The position numbers were made by a program, and so were the translations under genes. The notes beneath the pieces are model-generated. The model was given only the letters and a program-made list of their open reading frames with translations, made no database searches and was not told the DNA's origin. DNA of 64,000 nt from Halomonas llamarensis (GTDB lineage Bacteria > Pseudomonadota > Gammaproteobacteria > Pseudomonadales > Halomonadaceae), in NCBI RefSeq assembly GCF_023555005.1, contig NZ_JAMJPJ010000008.1:1-64000 (forward strand), read 5' to 3'. Of the stretch, positions 17,079 through 24,663 are shown piece by piece. Positions within the stretch are counted from its first letter, which is position 1. Each line of letters begins with the position of its first letter.

Positions 17079-18143
17079 ATGAAAAAGACACTTTTAGCAA
17101 CTGCTATCGCCGGTGCGGCCTTCGCTTCAGGCGCACAAGCCGCTACCGTATACAACGAAGACGGCACCAAGCTAGACATTTACGGCAACATCCAGATTGC
17201 TTATTACAGCACTGATGATGCAGCGGGCGACGCACAAGACGGAATTACCGATAACGGTACGACGTTTGGTTTTGCTGCCGAGCACATGATTACCCGTGAT
17301 CTGGCCGGTTACCTGAAACTTGAAATTGATGACATCAAAGCAGACGAAATGGCGACTGCGACTGATGACGATGATGCAGGCGATACGGCTTATATTGGCT
17401 TGAAAGGCAACTTTGGTGATGTTCGCCTGGGTTCTTATGACCAGCTGATCGACGACTGGATTCAAGATCCGATCACCAACAACGAAGGCTTTGACGTTTC
17501 TGACTCTACCAAGGCACATGGTAGCGGTGGCGATCAGCAGACCGATAAGGTGACTTATACGTCTCCTTCGTTCAGCGGCATGCAGTTCGCGGTAGGTACT
17601 CAGTATAAAGGTGATTTTGACTCTGCTGATAGCGGCGTTGATCAAGGTGACAGTAACGCGTCCTTCTTCGGTGGCGCTAAATACACCGCCGGTGCGTTCT
17701 CCATCGCTGCTGTCTATGACAACCTAGATAACGTGCTTTACAACAACAACGGCACGGCTGATAGCGTTGGCGACCAGTACGGTTTTACCGCTCAGTACAC
17801 TGTTGATACGCTCCGCCTGTCAGCGAAGCTTGAGCGCTTTGACTCCGATATTACCGATGGCGACTCCACTAACTTCTACGCGTTGGGTGCACGCTACGGC
17901 TACGGTAATGGCGATATCTACGGCGCCTACCAGTACGTTGATGTTGGTGCAGGTACCTTCCTATCCGAAGCAGATGAGTCACTCCAGGGTGATCAAGACC
18001 GCGACGAAACTTACAACGAAGTTATCTTAGGCGCGACTTACAATGTCTCTGATGCCATGTACGTTTGGTCTGAAGTCGCCATGTATGATCGTGAAAACGA
18101 CGAAGATGACGGCGTAGGTGTTGGTGTAACTTACTTGTTCTAA
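17079..18143 (+). CDS. General outer-membrane porin
   Basis: A 354-residue outer-membrane beta-barrel with a textbook signal peptide (MKKTLLATAIAGAAFASGAQ, cleaved after AQA). Barrel hallmarks include NGNI-type first strand LDIYGNIQIAYYS, the constriction-loop region LRLGSYDQLIDDW, very high Asp content as in halophile porins, and a C-terminal aromatic (VGVTYLF). It belongs to the trimeric general porin group (OmpC/OmpU-like). AAGGAA lies about ten bases upstream. The 244 bases before it carry no gene that I accept; TATAAG at 16922-16927 could be a -10 element of a long-leader promoter. It ends at a clear terminator. Confidence 0.9.
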   Translation: MKKTLLATAIAGAAFASGAQAATVYNEDGTKLDIYGNIQIAYYSTDDAAGDAQDGITDNGTTFGFAAEHMITRDLAGYLKLEIDDIKADEMATATDDDDAGDTAYIGLKGNFGDVRLGSYDQLIDDWIQDPITNNEGFDVSDSTKAHGSGGDQQTDKVTYTSPSFSGMQFAVGTQYKGDFDSADSGVDQGDSNASFFGGAKYTAGAFSIAAVYDNLDNVLYNNNGTADSVGDQYGFTAQYTVDTLRLSAKLERFDSDITDGDSTNFYALGARYGYGNGDIYGAYQYVDVGAGTFLSEADESLQGDQDRDETYNEVILGATYNVSDAMYVWSEVAMYDRENDEDDGVGVGVTYLF

Positions 18144-18182
18144 ACTTTCTTGCAGGGTTTCCTGCCTGAAGGACAGAATACG

Positions 18183-18213
18183 AAAGCCGATCCTCAGGGG
18201 TCGGCTTTTTTTA
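18183..18213 (+). terminator. Intrinsic terminator after the porin gene
   Basis: AAGCCGA (18184-18190) pairs with TCGGCTT (18201-18207), followed by a run of seven T. Confidence 0.9.
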
Positions 18214-18238
18214 TTGAAAGTGTTGTGAGCGAGGTTTT

Positions 18239-19291
18239 ATGAAAACGCCATTATTTGCCGTCAGCCTGTTAGCGCTGAGTATGACGTTGGTAACAGTATC
18301 TCACGCCAGCGAAATGCAGGATCGCTTTCGTGAAGAGGGCGGTGGGCTCGATTTAACCGGTTTTTTTAATGCGGAAACGGATGCCCGTAGCCGTAGCTTT
18401 CACTTTGGTGGCGTCAACGAGCATGATTTTAATGTGACGCGCTCGGGGATTTACCGTTTTGATAGTCGCACTACGGCCGGCTACTCTGATAACTACCAAA
18501 TTGCGGCGGTGCTTGAAGATGATAAAGGAAATGTCATTACGCGTACCGAGGCGTTAGGCCAAAACGGCGGGTTGGCAATGCAACAACGGCTTGACCCCGG
18601 CCGTTATGTGCTGCGCGTAGAAGCTCAGCGCTTTGGTCGCCGCGGAAAGGCGGGAGATGGCTACTCCGTCTTGGTTAATGCCCTTAATGAGAAAGGGCAA
18701 GCCGTTGATGACGGAGTCGACGACGGCAGCGGTATCGTGTTTTCCGGGAAAACCCGCGAAAGTGACGACTCTGTTTTTGTGCGCAGTGAAAATGCTGTCG
18801 TTTCACTTGGCAATCGTCGCCAAGGCAATAGCGAGCAAAGTGAGAAAAAAGCTGCCAATGCTAGTGTGGTAGCTAGCAGTGCAGCAGAAACCCAGCAGCC
18901 AGGTTCTGCTGAGGTGAAGGAGCGAGCCGCTTCTTCACAACGTGATAAACGTGCTACGGATACGTCTGAGACCCCGGCTTTCAACACCTTAGTGACGGAT
19001 GTGAAAATTCGTACGCACGGTGAAGTGTTAACGTTCGATATGGCAGAATCATCAAATGTTGCGATTACGACATCGACGTACCCGAGCGGCTATGAGGACA
19101 CCTATCGCATTGAGCTCGACGTACTGAATGCTCAAGGCCGTGTCGTTGCTGAAGGGGCAGGGGAAGGTTTTGATGGTGATGTGGATCTGCGTACCCAGCT
19201 CCAGCCAGGGCGTTATACGATTCGTGTGAATGGCCAAAAGTTCGGTAACGCACGCGATGGTGTTAATAATTATGAGCTTAAGGTGCAGTAG
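18239..19291 (+). CDS. Secreted protein with two related beta-sandwich domains
   Basis: A 350-residue exported protein with a signal peptide ending near VSHAS. It has two copies of a domain of about 100 residues. Copy 1 (about 40-150) contains DNYQIAAVLEDDKGNVI and LDPGRYVLRVEAQRFG. Copy 2 (about 245-350) contains DTYRIELDVLNAQGRVV and LQPGRYTIRVNGQKFG. The shared PGRY-RV-Q-FG core resembles pre-peptidase C-terminal (PPC)-type beta-sandwiches. Between them lies a Ser/Ala/Glu-rich linker (about 195-240). I do not recognise a function; a periplasmic or surface adhesive/binding role is possible. It lies between two porin genes and has its own terminator. Confidence 0.7.
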   Translation: MKTPLFAVSLLALSMTLVTVSHASEMQDRFREEGGGLDLTGFFNAETDARSRSFHFGGVNEHDFNVTRSGIYRFDSRTTAGYSDNYQIAAVLEDDKGNVITRTEALGQNGGLAMQQRLDPGRYVLRVEAQRFGRRGKAGDGYSVLVNALNEKGQAVDDGVDDGSGIVFSGKTRESDDSVFVRSENAVVSLGNRRQGNSEQSEKKAANASVVASSAAETQQPGSAEVKERAASSQRDKRATDTSETPAFNTLVTDVKIRTHGEVLTFDMAESSNVAITTSTYPSGYEDTYRIELDVLNAQGRVVAEGAGEGFDGDVDLRTQLQPGRYTIRVNGQKFGNARDGVNNYELKVQ

Positions 19292-19322
19292 CTGGATTGA
19301 TTTACTACCATCCGTCAGCTAA

Positions 19323-19354
19323 AAAGGCCTGTCTTCAACAGGCCTTTGTTTTTG
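19323..19354 (+). terminator. Intrinsic terminator after the duplicated-domain protein gene
   Basis: AAAGGCCTGT (19323-19332) pairs with ACAGGCCTTT (19338-19347), followed by GTTTTT. Confidence 0.9.
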
Positions 19355-19367
19355 GGTCGCGCACCAT

Positions 19368-19396
19368 AAAAAAGCCCGGGCATATTGCCAGGGCTC
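19368..19396 (-). terminator. Intrinsic terminator for the minus-strand DcaP-like porin gene
   Basis: Read on the minus strand, GAGCCCTGGC and GCCCGGGCT form an imperfect hairpin followed by six T. It faces the convergent terminator at 19323-19354. Confidence 0.75.
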
Positions 19397-19453
19397 AAAG
19401 ATCGAAAACGTGTTTGCTGTTAATAAAAATAGTAACTCAGCGTTGGAGAAGCC

Positions 19454-20608
19454 TTAGAACGTGTATTTTACGCTGGCTTGAACGCGACTGGCGTCGCCAT
19501 CGGTGCCGTCGTACTCATCAACGGCGGCGTACTGGTACTCAAGGCCGTACATGATGCGTTCTGCGGGCTTATAGCGCAGGTTGGCATGTACGCTCATGGT
19601 GCTGTCGCGGAAGCCAGAAGCCTGGGCTGCCGCCTCGTCATCGGCGTCGCCACCGCTATAGCCGACCGCTACTAAGCCGTTGAGCATTGGGGTTAGAGGC
19701 ATATCGACAAAGCCCATGGCATCGACCTGAGAAACGGTTTCTATATCGCCGTTTGCATCAAGGTAGCCGTTCTGGAACGGAGAGACCGAGTTGAAAATGT
19801 AACGGTTGGCGCCATCGTTATAGCCGAAGTTGCCGCCTAGCTTGACGCCGCCGACAGTGGTGGAGGCAGCAAGCATCACGCCGTAGCCGTTCTCGGATGC
19901 ATCGGTGTTCCCATCATCCACTTCCAGATAGGTAACAACACCCGATAAGGAATAGTTGAGTGGGCCAGCCGCTCCTTTGTATTTCATGGTTAAATCGGGG
20001 AGCGGGTCATTATCATCTAAACTATTATTAACGGTGGACTCAGGGTTCTCAAGGGCGACTGAGAGGCCGCCAGTGGTGTAGCGCAGCTGGGCCTGACGGT
20101 TGAAGATGTAGCCGGCTGGGCCATTGAAATCCAGCGTCGGAGGCAGCGCAACCAGCGGCATGAAGTTGGACCACGTTTGACCGGCGAGAATGCCATTCCA
20201 GGAGCCGAAGCCGTGACGCAGGCGCAGCTGTGTGGAGTTGCTGACCACTTGGTTGAAGCCCGAGTCGGCGTTGCCGGAGAAGAAATCGGCCTCAACGTAG
20301 GTTTTAAGGTTGCTGCCCGAGACCATTGCATCGGTACCAAAGCCGAAACGTGTCTGGCGAGCGTGGAAGCGCGTACTACCCTCGACTTCGTTATCTTCGG
20401 CAGCACCGGTGTTAATTGAGCCGATGTTGAAAGCATCGCCAAGATCTTCTTCGACGTTATAAATCATGTCAAGTTTCGTGTAACCGCCGTAGTTGACGGT
20501 CACATCGCCAACCTCAAACTCGTAAGCGTGTGAGGCAGACGCCACGGCTAGGACGAGAGCGCTTGCGGAAAAAAGCGATGCTTTTTTAAAGGTTGTTTGA
20601 ATTGTCAC
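19454..20608 (-). CDS. DcaP-like trimeric outer-membrane porin
   Basis: A 384-residue outer-membrane protein with a signal peptide (cleaved near ASHAY). It starts the barrel with VNYGGYTKLDMIYN and has the DcaP-family blocks ARQTRFGFGTDAM, LRLRHGFGSWNGILAGQTWS and LDFNGPAGYIFNRQAQLRY, ending in YTF. In Acinetobacter DcaP takes up dicarboxylic acids such as phthalates and some beta-lactamase inhibitors, with an N-terminal coiled coil; no such coiled coil is obvious here. It is a single-gene unit. A role in organic-acid uptake would fit the TRAP and other carriers in the window, but that is inference. Confidence 0.87.
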   Translation of the reverse strand: MTIQTTFKKASLFSASALVLAVASASHAYEFEVGDVTVNYGGYTKLDMIYNVEEDLGDAFNIGSINTGAAEDNEVEGSTRFHARQTRFGFGTDAMVSGSNLKTYVEADFFSGNADSGFNQVVSNSTQLRLRHGFGSWNGILAGQTWSNFMPLVALPPTLDFNGPAGYIFNRQAQLRYTTGGLSVALENPESTVNNSLDDNDPLPDLTMKYKGAAGPLNYSLSGVVTYLEVDDGNTDASENGYGVMLAASTTVGGVKLGGNFGYNDGANRYIFNSVSPFQNGYLDANGDIETVSQVDAMGFVDMPLTPMLNGLVAVGYSGGDADDEAAAQASGFRDSTMSVHANLRYKPAERIMYGLEYQYAAVDEYDGTDGDASRVQASVKYTF

Positions 20609-21019
20609 GTGCTATTCCTTTCGATGTCTGGACCGCTGTCGGCCAGCGGATCATTATTGTAGTGGTCGTACATCAATCAGATAGTCTTTAGCGTGTGAAC
20701 GCTGCTTGCTATCCACGCCTAACATAGCGATGCCGCGCATAAGTGACAATCGTGTAATCGATAGATTGCGACCAAAGAACGAGGAACTTTTGCCGTAGTG
20801 GCTCATTTTCGAGGAAGACAGTGTTTTTCGAATAAAATCAGGTAAGCGAAAACGAACCACACGCTGTGTCATCGTACCCAAGCTATCGTAGCGTTAAAGG
20901 AAAAGGGAGGCTTCGACGCTTGTGATATGGCATAGTTATGAAAAGCTATTGAGTTATTTAACGTCGCTTAGTATGTATAACGTCTTTACCTGAGACCTGA
21001 GATATAAGAAGGATACCGC
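20609..21019. other. Intergenic region between the porin and diguanylate cyclase genes
   Basis: These 411 bases separate two divergent genes and should hold both promoters. A minus-strand open stretch at 20654-20872 could encode about 72 residues (MTQRVVRFRLPDFIRKTL...) from an ATG at 20872, but its ribosome site is weak and I recognise no family. I do not call it a gene. No repeat or RNA is evident. Confidence 0.4.
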
Positions 21020-23056
21020 TTGGCTCAATCCTCCAACTGGAATCTACTTCGCTTTTTTCACACGCTACAAGGGCGCCTCGTATTTGGGCTAGCACTTACG
21101 TGGTTGCTGGTGGTAGCGCTTGTCCTGGGTATGGCGTGGTATTTGGGGCAATCGATGGTGCAGAGTACTAGCTTGTCGAACCTGCGCTACGAAGCGAATA
21201 TGCTAACGGATGAAATCTCGCAGCAGATGAATTCCCGTATTAGCGCGCTTGAGAAGGTGTCTGAGACCGTCAAAGGTCGAGATAACCCGTTGTGGCTGCA
21301 AAATGAGCTTCGCCGCAATAATGCGCTATTAGAGTGGTTTGACGGTATCGTCGTCATCGACGCAAACGGCGAAGTCGTCGCCGATTGGCCCGTGGTCGTT
21401 GATTGGCAAGGGCTTGATACAGCGCAAACCGAATTTTTTCGTATGCTGAAAGGCACGCAAAACCCCTATGTGAGCGAGCCGTTTATAGGCCGGGCGAGTC
21501 AATACCCCATGGTGTTGGTTAACGTGCCAAGGTTTGACGCGCAGGGAGAGTTCGATGGCGTTATCGGCGGCGTGGTGAGTTTGCGAACCAGCGGCTTATT
21601 TTCTCGCCTTTCGCGAATGCAGCAAAGCGAAGGCAGCTACGCAGTGATTTTCACCGCCGCGGGCACTGTGTTGTATCACCCCGAGCGTGAAAAAATCATG
21701 TCAGACGCACTATCGCAATTTAATAACCGTTGGCTGAGCGAGGCACTGGATGGCTGGCAAGGCACTGCCGTTGGTTCGCTTATGAATGGTGAGGCCGGCA
21801 TGCAGGCTTACGGCCAAGTATGGCCTGCCGGATGGATTGTGGGGCGTTATTTAACCAGAGAACAAGCAGATCTACCGCTATCTGATTACATCAAAAAACT
21901 GTGGTGGATTTGGGCCATGTTAGCGGTGCTAATGCTGCCGCTGCTGTGGTGGCTATTGGGCCGCTTACTACACCCGCTGCGTTATTTGGAAACCCAGATT
22001 GGTGAAGTGGGCCTTGGCCAGCGCCAGAAAGTGGCATTGGCAACCAACATGCAAGAGCTCAATCAGGTGGCTTCTACGTTCAACCGTGTTGAGGGTGAGC
22101 GCCAAGCGCTGCTTAATAGCCTGCATGAACGTGAAGCGTTTTTAAACTCAATCCTACAGGCCACGCCGCAAGGCATGTTTGTGGCCAACTTTGACGGCGA
22201 GATTACCTACATGAACCCGGCGTTGCTTGATCTGCTGGGCATTTCCTCGACCATACCCACGTCGCAGTGGATTAAGCAGGTGCACCCGGATGATCGCGAG
22301 GGTGCCCTGGATATGTGGCGCCATAGCTTAAAAACCCACAGTGATTTTGTGCGTCAGCTACGCTTTATTCGCCATGGTACGTCCGATCAAAATGCGGGCA
22401 AAGAAATCCTCTGGCTTGAGGTGCACGCGCGGGCAGTGATGGTATCTCAAGCGGAATTTTCGCTTGGGATGGTTGGCATGGTGAAGGATATTACTGAACG
22501 ACGTCAGCAGGAAGCGATCCAGCGTTGGGAGGCGGAACATGATCCGCTCACCGGGCTTTTAAATCGCCGCGGTTTTGATCGGCGCTTGGATGAGGCCTTT
22601 GCCGAATTCCAAAAGACCAGTACACCGTCGGTATTGATGATGTTTGATTTAGACCACTTCAAGCCAATCAACGATGAAGGTGGCCACGCCCTGGGTGATG
22701 AAATGCTGCGCCGTATTGCGCAAGTGGTGGCCTGGGAGGTGCGCCGCAGTGACCACGTCGCTAGGCAGGGGGGCGACGAATTTGGCGTATTGCTGCCCAG
22801 CTGTACGCTAAGCCAAGCACAGAAAGTGGCAGAATCGCTACGGCAAGCGGTCGCTGATATCTCAGTGACACATGAAGGCAAAGAGTATTGCGTCACGCTA
22901 AGTATGGGTGTCACGGCATTTAGCGAAGATGACCATGAAGTGGACGATGCGATGAAACGCGCTGATGCCGCCAGTTATGACGCTAAGGCGCAAGGGTGTA
23001 ATGCCGTGGTTATTAGTGTGCTTGACACCTCCAATGTTAATGCGCTTTTTGATTAA
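21020..23056 (+). CDS. Diguanylate cyclase with dCACHE and PAS domains
   Basis: A 678-residue inner-membrane signalling protein. A membrane helix at about 20-45 and a second at about 290-315 flank a periplasmic dCACHE-type sensor. A HAMP-like linker and a PAS domain (about 370-490, beginning LNSILQATPQGMFVANFDG) follow. The GGDEF domain ends the protein. The active site GGDEF is intact at 584-588, and an inhibitory-site RxxD (575-578) lies five residues before it, so c-di-GMP synthesis with product inhibition is expected. The start is TTG with AGAAGGA six bases upstream. No EAL domain is present. It stands alone; the signal sensed is unknown. Confidence 0.9.
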   Translation: MAQSSNWNLLRFFHTLQGRLVFGLALTWLLVVALVLGMAWYLGQSMVQSTSLSNLRYEANMLTDEISQQMNSRISALEKVSETVKGRDNPLWLQNELRRNNALLEWFDGIVVIDANGEVVADWPVVVDWQGLDTAQTEFFRMLKGTQNPYVSEPFIGRASQYPMVLVNVPRFDAQGEFDGVIGGVVSLRTSGLFSRLSRMQQSEGSYAVIFTAAGTVLYHPEREKIMSDALSQFNNRWLSEALDGWQGTAVGSLMNGEAGMQAYGQVWPAGWIVGRYLTREQADLPLSDYIKKLWWIWAMLAVLMLPLLWWLLGRLLHPLRYLETQIGEVGLGQRQKVALATNMQELNQVASTFNRVEGERQALLNSLHEREAFLNSILQATPQGMFVANFDGEITYMNPALLDLLGISSTIPTSQWIKQVHPDDREGALDMWRHSLKTHSDFVRQLRFIRHGTSDQNAGKEILWLEVHARAVMVSQAEFSLGMVGMVKDITERRQQEAIQRWEAEHDPLTGLLNRRGFDRRLDEAFAEFQKTSTPSVLMMFDLDHFKPINDEGGHALGDEMLRRIAQVVAWEVRRSDHVARQGGDEFGVLLPSCTLSQAQKVAESLRQAVADISVTHEGKEYCVTLSMGVTAFSEDDHEVDDAMKRADAASYDAKAQGCNAVVISVLDTSNVNALFD

Positions 23057-23163
23057 AAGCGGCTTTCGCAAGCCACGTTAGCCATTGAGGTCTTTTAAGC
23101 GTTCGTTGAACGTTTTTATTTAGTCGGTTGGTTGTCTAGCGTTTGCTATGAGAGAGGCCTTTT

Positions 23164-24111
23164 GTGAGTTTACTAGCGCTTTTTGCGCGAACGTTGGATG
23201 TCACGCTACCCGTGTTTGCGATGGTGTTTGTTGGCCTAGGGCTTAAGCGGGTGGGCTGGATAGATGCCGCTTTTGTCTCCACTGCCTCAGCGCTGGTATT
23301 CAAAGCGACGCTGCCTACGCTGATTTTTATGAGCCTCATTCAGGCGGACCTTGCTGTCGCGCTTAATGCCCCATTACTCCTTTTTTTCGCTCTCGCCACG
23401 CTTGTGCAGTTTTTAATCAGCTGGGCATGGGCGCATTACCGCGTACCTTATGCTGATCGCGGTGTGTATATTCAAGGGGCTTTTCGCGGTAACTGTGGAA
23501 TCGTGGGGCTTGCGTTAGCGGCAGCGATGTACGGCAGCTACGGGCTATCTGCCGGGGGCGTTTTACTCGGCGTGGTGATTTTGACGTATAACGCGCTCTC
23601 AGTGATTGTGCTGGCCACGTTTCAGCCTGGCCAATCCACCGATTGGCGTCATCTGTTGGGCAGTATTGTGACCAACCCATTGATTATCGCGGTGATGGCG
23701 GCAGTGCCCTTTGCCGCATTTGATCTTCCTCTGCCAAGTTGGTTAATGACGTCAGGTGAGTATTTCGCCTCCCTGACGCTGCCGCTGGCACTGATTTGTA
23801 TTGGTGCGACACTCTCGGTCTCTTCGTTAAGAGAAGATAGCCAGGCGGCACTTGGCGCAAGCACGTTGAAAATGGTGGTGTTGCCAGGGTTAGCGACGTT
23901 AGCCGCCTGGCTTCTAGGTTTTTCCGGCCGTGAGCTTGGTTTGTTGTTTCTGTTTTTCGCCAGCCCCACCGCCGCGGCAAGCTTTGTGATGGTGAAAGCC
24001 TTGGGCGGTAACACCGCCCTTGCGGCGAATATTATCGCCATGACGACATTGATGGCTAGCGTGACGGTCACGTTGGGGATTTTCGTACTGCGCGGCCTCG
24101 GTTGGATCTAA
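23164..24111 (+). CDS. Auxin-efflux-carrier-family (AEC) transporter
   Basis: A 315-residue protein with ten hydrophobic helices in two halves, the AEC fold. Family features are FAMVFVGLGLKRVGWID near the start, GAFRGNCGIVGLALAAAMYG after helix 4, and FASPTAAASFVMVKALGGN near the end. Bacterial AEC members move malonate, malate or other organic acids; the substrate is not evident. The start is GTG with GAGAGG upstream. It lies directly before the tRNA-Arg gene. Confidence 0.88.
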   Translation: MSLLALFARTLDVTLPVFAMVFVGLGLKRVGWIDAAFVSTASALVFKATLPTLIFMSLIQADLAVALNAPLLLFFALATLVQFLISWAWAHYRVPYADRGVYIQGAFRGNCGIVGLALAAAMYGSYGLSAGGVLLGVVILTYNALSVIVLATFQPGQSTDWRHLLGSIVTNPLIIAVMAAVPFAAFDLPLPSWLMTSGEYFASLTLPLALICIGATLSVSSLREDSQAALGASTLKMVVLPGLATLAAWLLGFSGRELGLLFLFFASPTAAASFVMVKALGGNTALAANIIAMTTLMASVTVTLGIFVLRGLGWI

Positions 24112-24141
24112 TCACCGAAGCCTTCGCGTTCTGGCTGGGAG

Positions 24142-24171
24142 TTGGCGCCTTAGCAAGTCAAACGTTATACT
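24142..24171 (+). promoter_or_regulatory. Sigma-70-type promoter of the tRNA-Arg gene
   Basis: TTGGCG (24142-24147) and TATACT (24166-24171) are separated by 18 bases. The -10 element lies 14 bases before the mature tRNA 5' end, which is a good fit. Confidence 0.65.
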
Positions 24172-24185
24172 ATGCAACCTTCCAC

Positions 24186-24262
24186 GTCCCTGTAGCTCAG
24201 TAGGATAGAGCAGCCGCCTCCTAAGCGGCAGGTCGCAGGTTCGAATCCTGCCAGGGACGCCA
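24186..24262 (+). tRNA. tRNA-Arg, anticodon CCT
   Basis: A 77-base cloverleaf with encoded CCA. The acceptor stem GTCCCTG/CAGGGAC, D-arm TAGCTCAG, anticodon stem GCCGC/GCGGC with loop CTCCTAA, and T-arm CAGGTTCGAATCCTG are all visible. The anticodon CCT reads the rare codon AGG. It is a common integration site for mobile elements in other bacteria; the Ter cluster begins about 150 bases downstream. I saw no repeat of its 3' end later in the window. Confidence 0.97.
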
Positions 24263-24411
24263 TTAGCACAATAGCTGACTATCCTCTCTTTGAGAAATCC
24301 GCGTTTTTGCCCTTGGTTCCCCTGGTTTTGCAAATATTGGGAAGCTAGTGATAGCTATCTATGTGAGGCTTAGGCGTTTTGCCACTTGCCGTTAGTCGAC
24401 GGCGCCAATAA

Positions 24412-24663
24412 TCAGACCGCTCGCCCTTGGCTATTGCAAAAGTCCAAGAGTACCTTGGCCAACGGGTCATGGTTGAGCCGATAAGCCTGCTCAAGGTGCG
24501 TCACGGCAATAGAATGGTCCTGCGCAGCTAAGGCGCTGATGCCGACCGCCAGGTAATACTGCGACGCCTGCTCAACCTTAAGTAGCGGCGCCAGCTCCAT
24601 CCCGCAGCGATGGCATGTGCTGCCTTCGCGGTAGCGAGCACGGCAATTAGGGCAGCGCTGCAT
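24412..24663 (-). CDS. Small zinc-ribbon/TPR-like protein at the end of the Hsp70 operon
   Basis: An 83-residue protein. Residues 1-25 form a rubredoxin-like zinc ribbon (CPNCRARY, then CHRCG). Residues 35-80 form a helical pair resembling one tetratricopeptide repeat (YYLAVGISALAAQDHSIAV). Its ATG overlaps the hsp70 stop codon (TGATG), so the two are translated together. The likely role is as an adaptor of the neighbouring chaperone, but no function is known to me. It is the last gene of the left arm of the Ter cluster. Confidence 0.75.
   Translation of the reverse strand: MQRCPNCRARYREGSTCHRCGMELAPLLKVEQASQYYLAVGISALAAQDHSIAVTHLEQAYRLNHDPLAKVLLDFCNSQGRAV

Noticed and set aside
16973-17215. 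80-codon frame overlapping the porin start
   Set aside because: It overlaps the signal peptide coding region in another frame and has no resemblance to any family.
20654-20881. 75-codon minus-strand frame beside the diguanylate cyclase gene
   Set aside because: Starts at TTG or a weakly sited ATG, no family recognised; kept only as a note in the intergenic entry.
24112-24333. Minus-strand reading frame containing GVPGRIRTCDLPLRRRLLYPTEL
   Set aside because: This is the antisense translation of the tRNA-Arg gene, a well-known false protein in databases.
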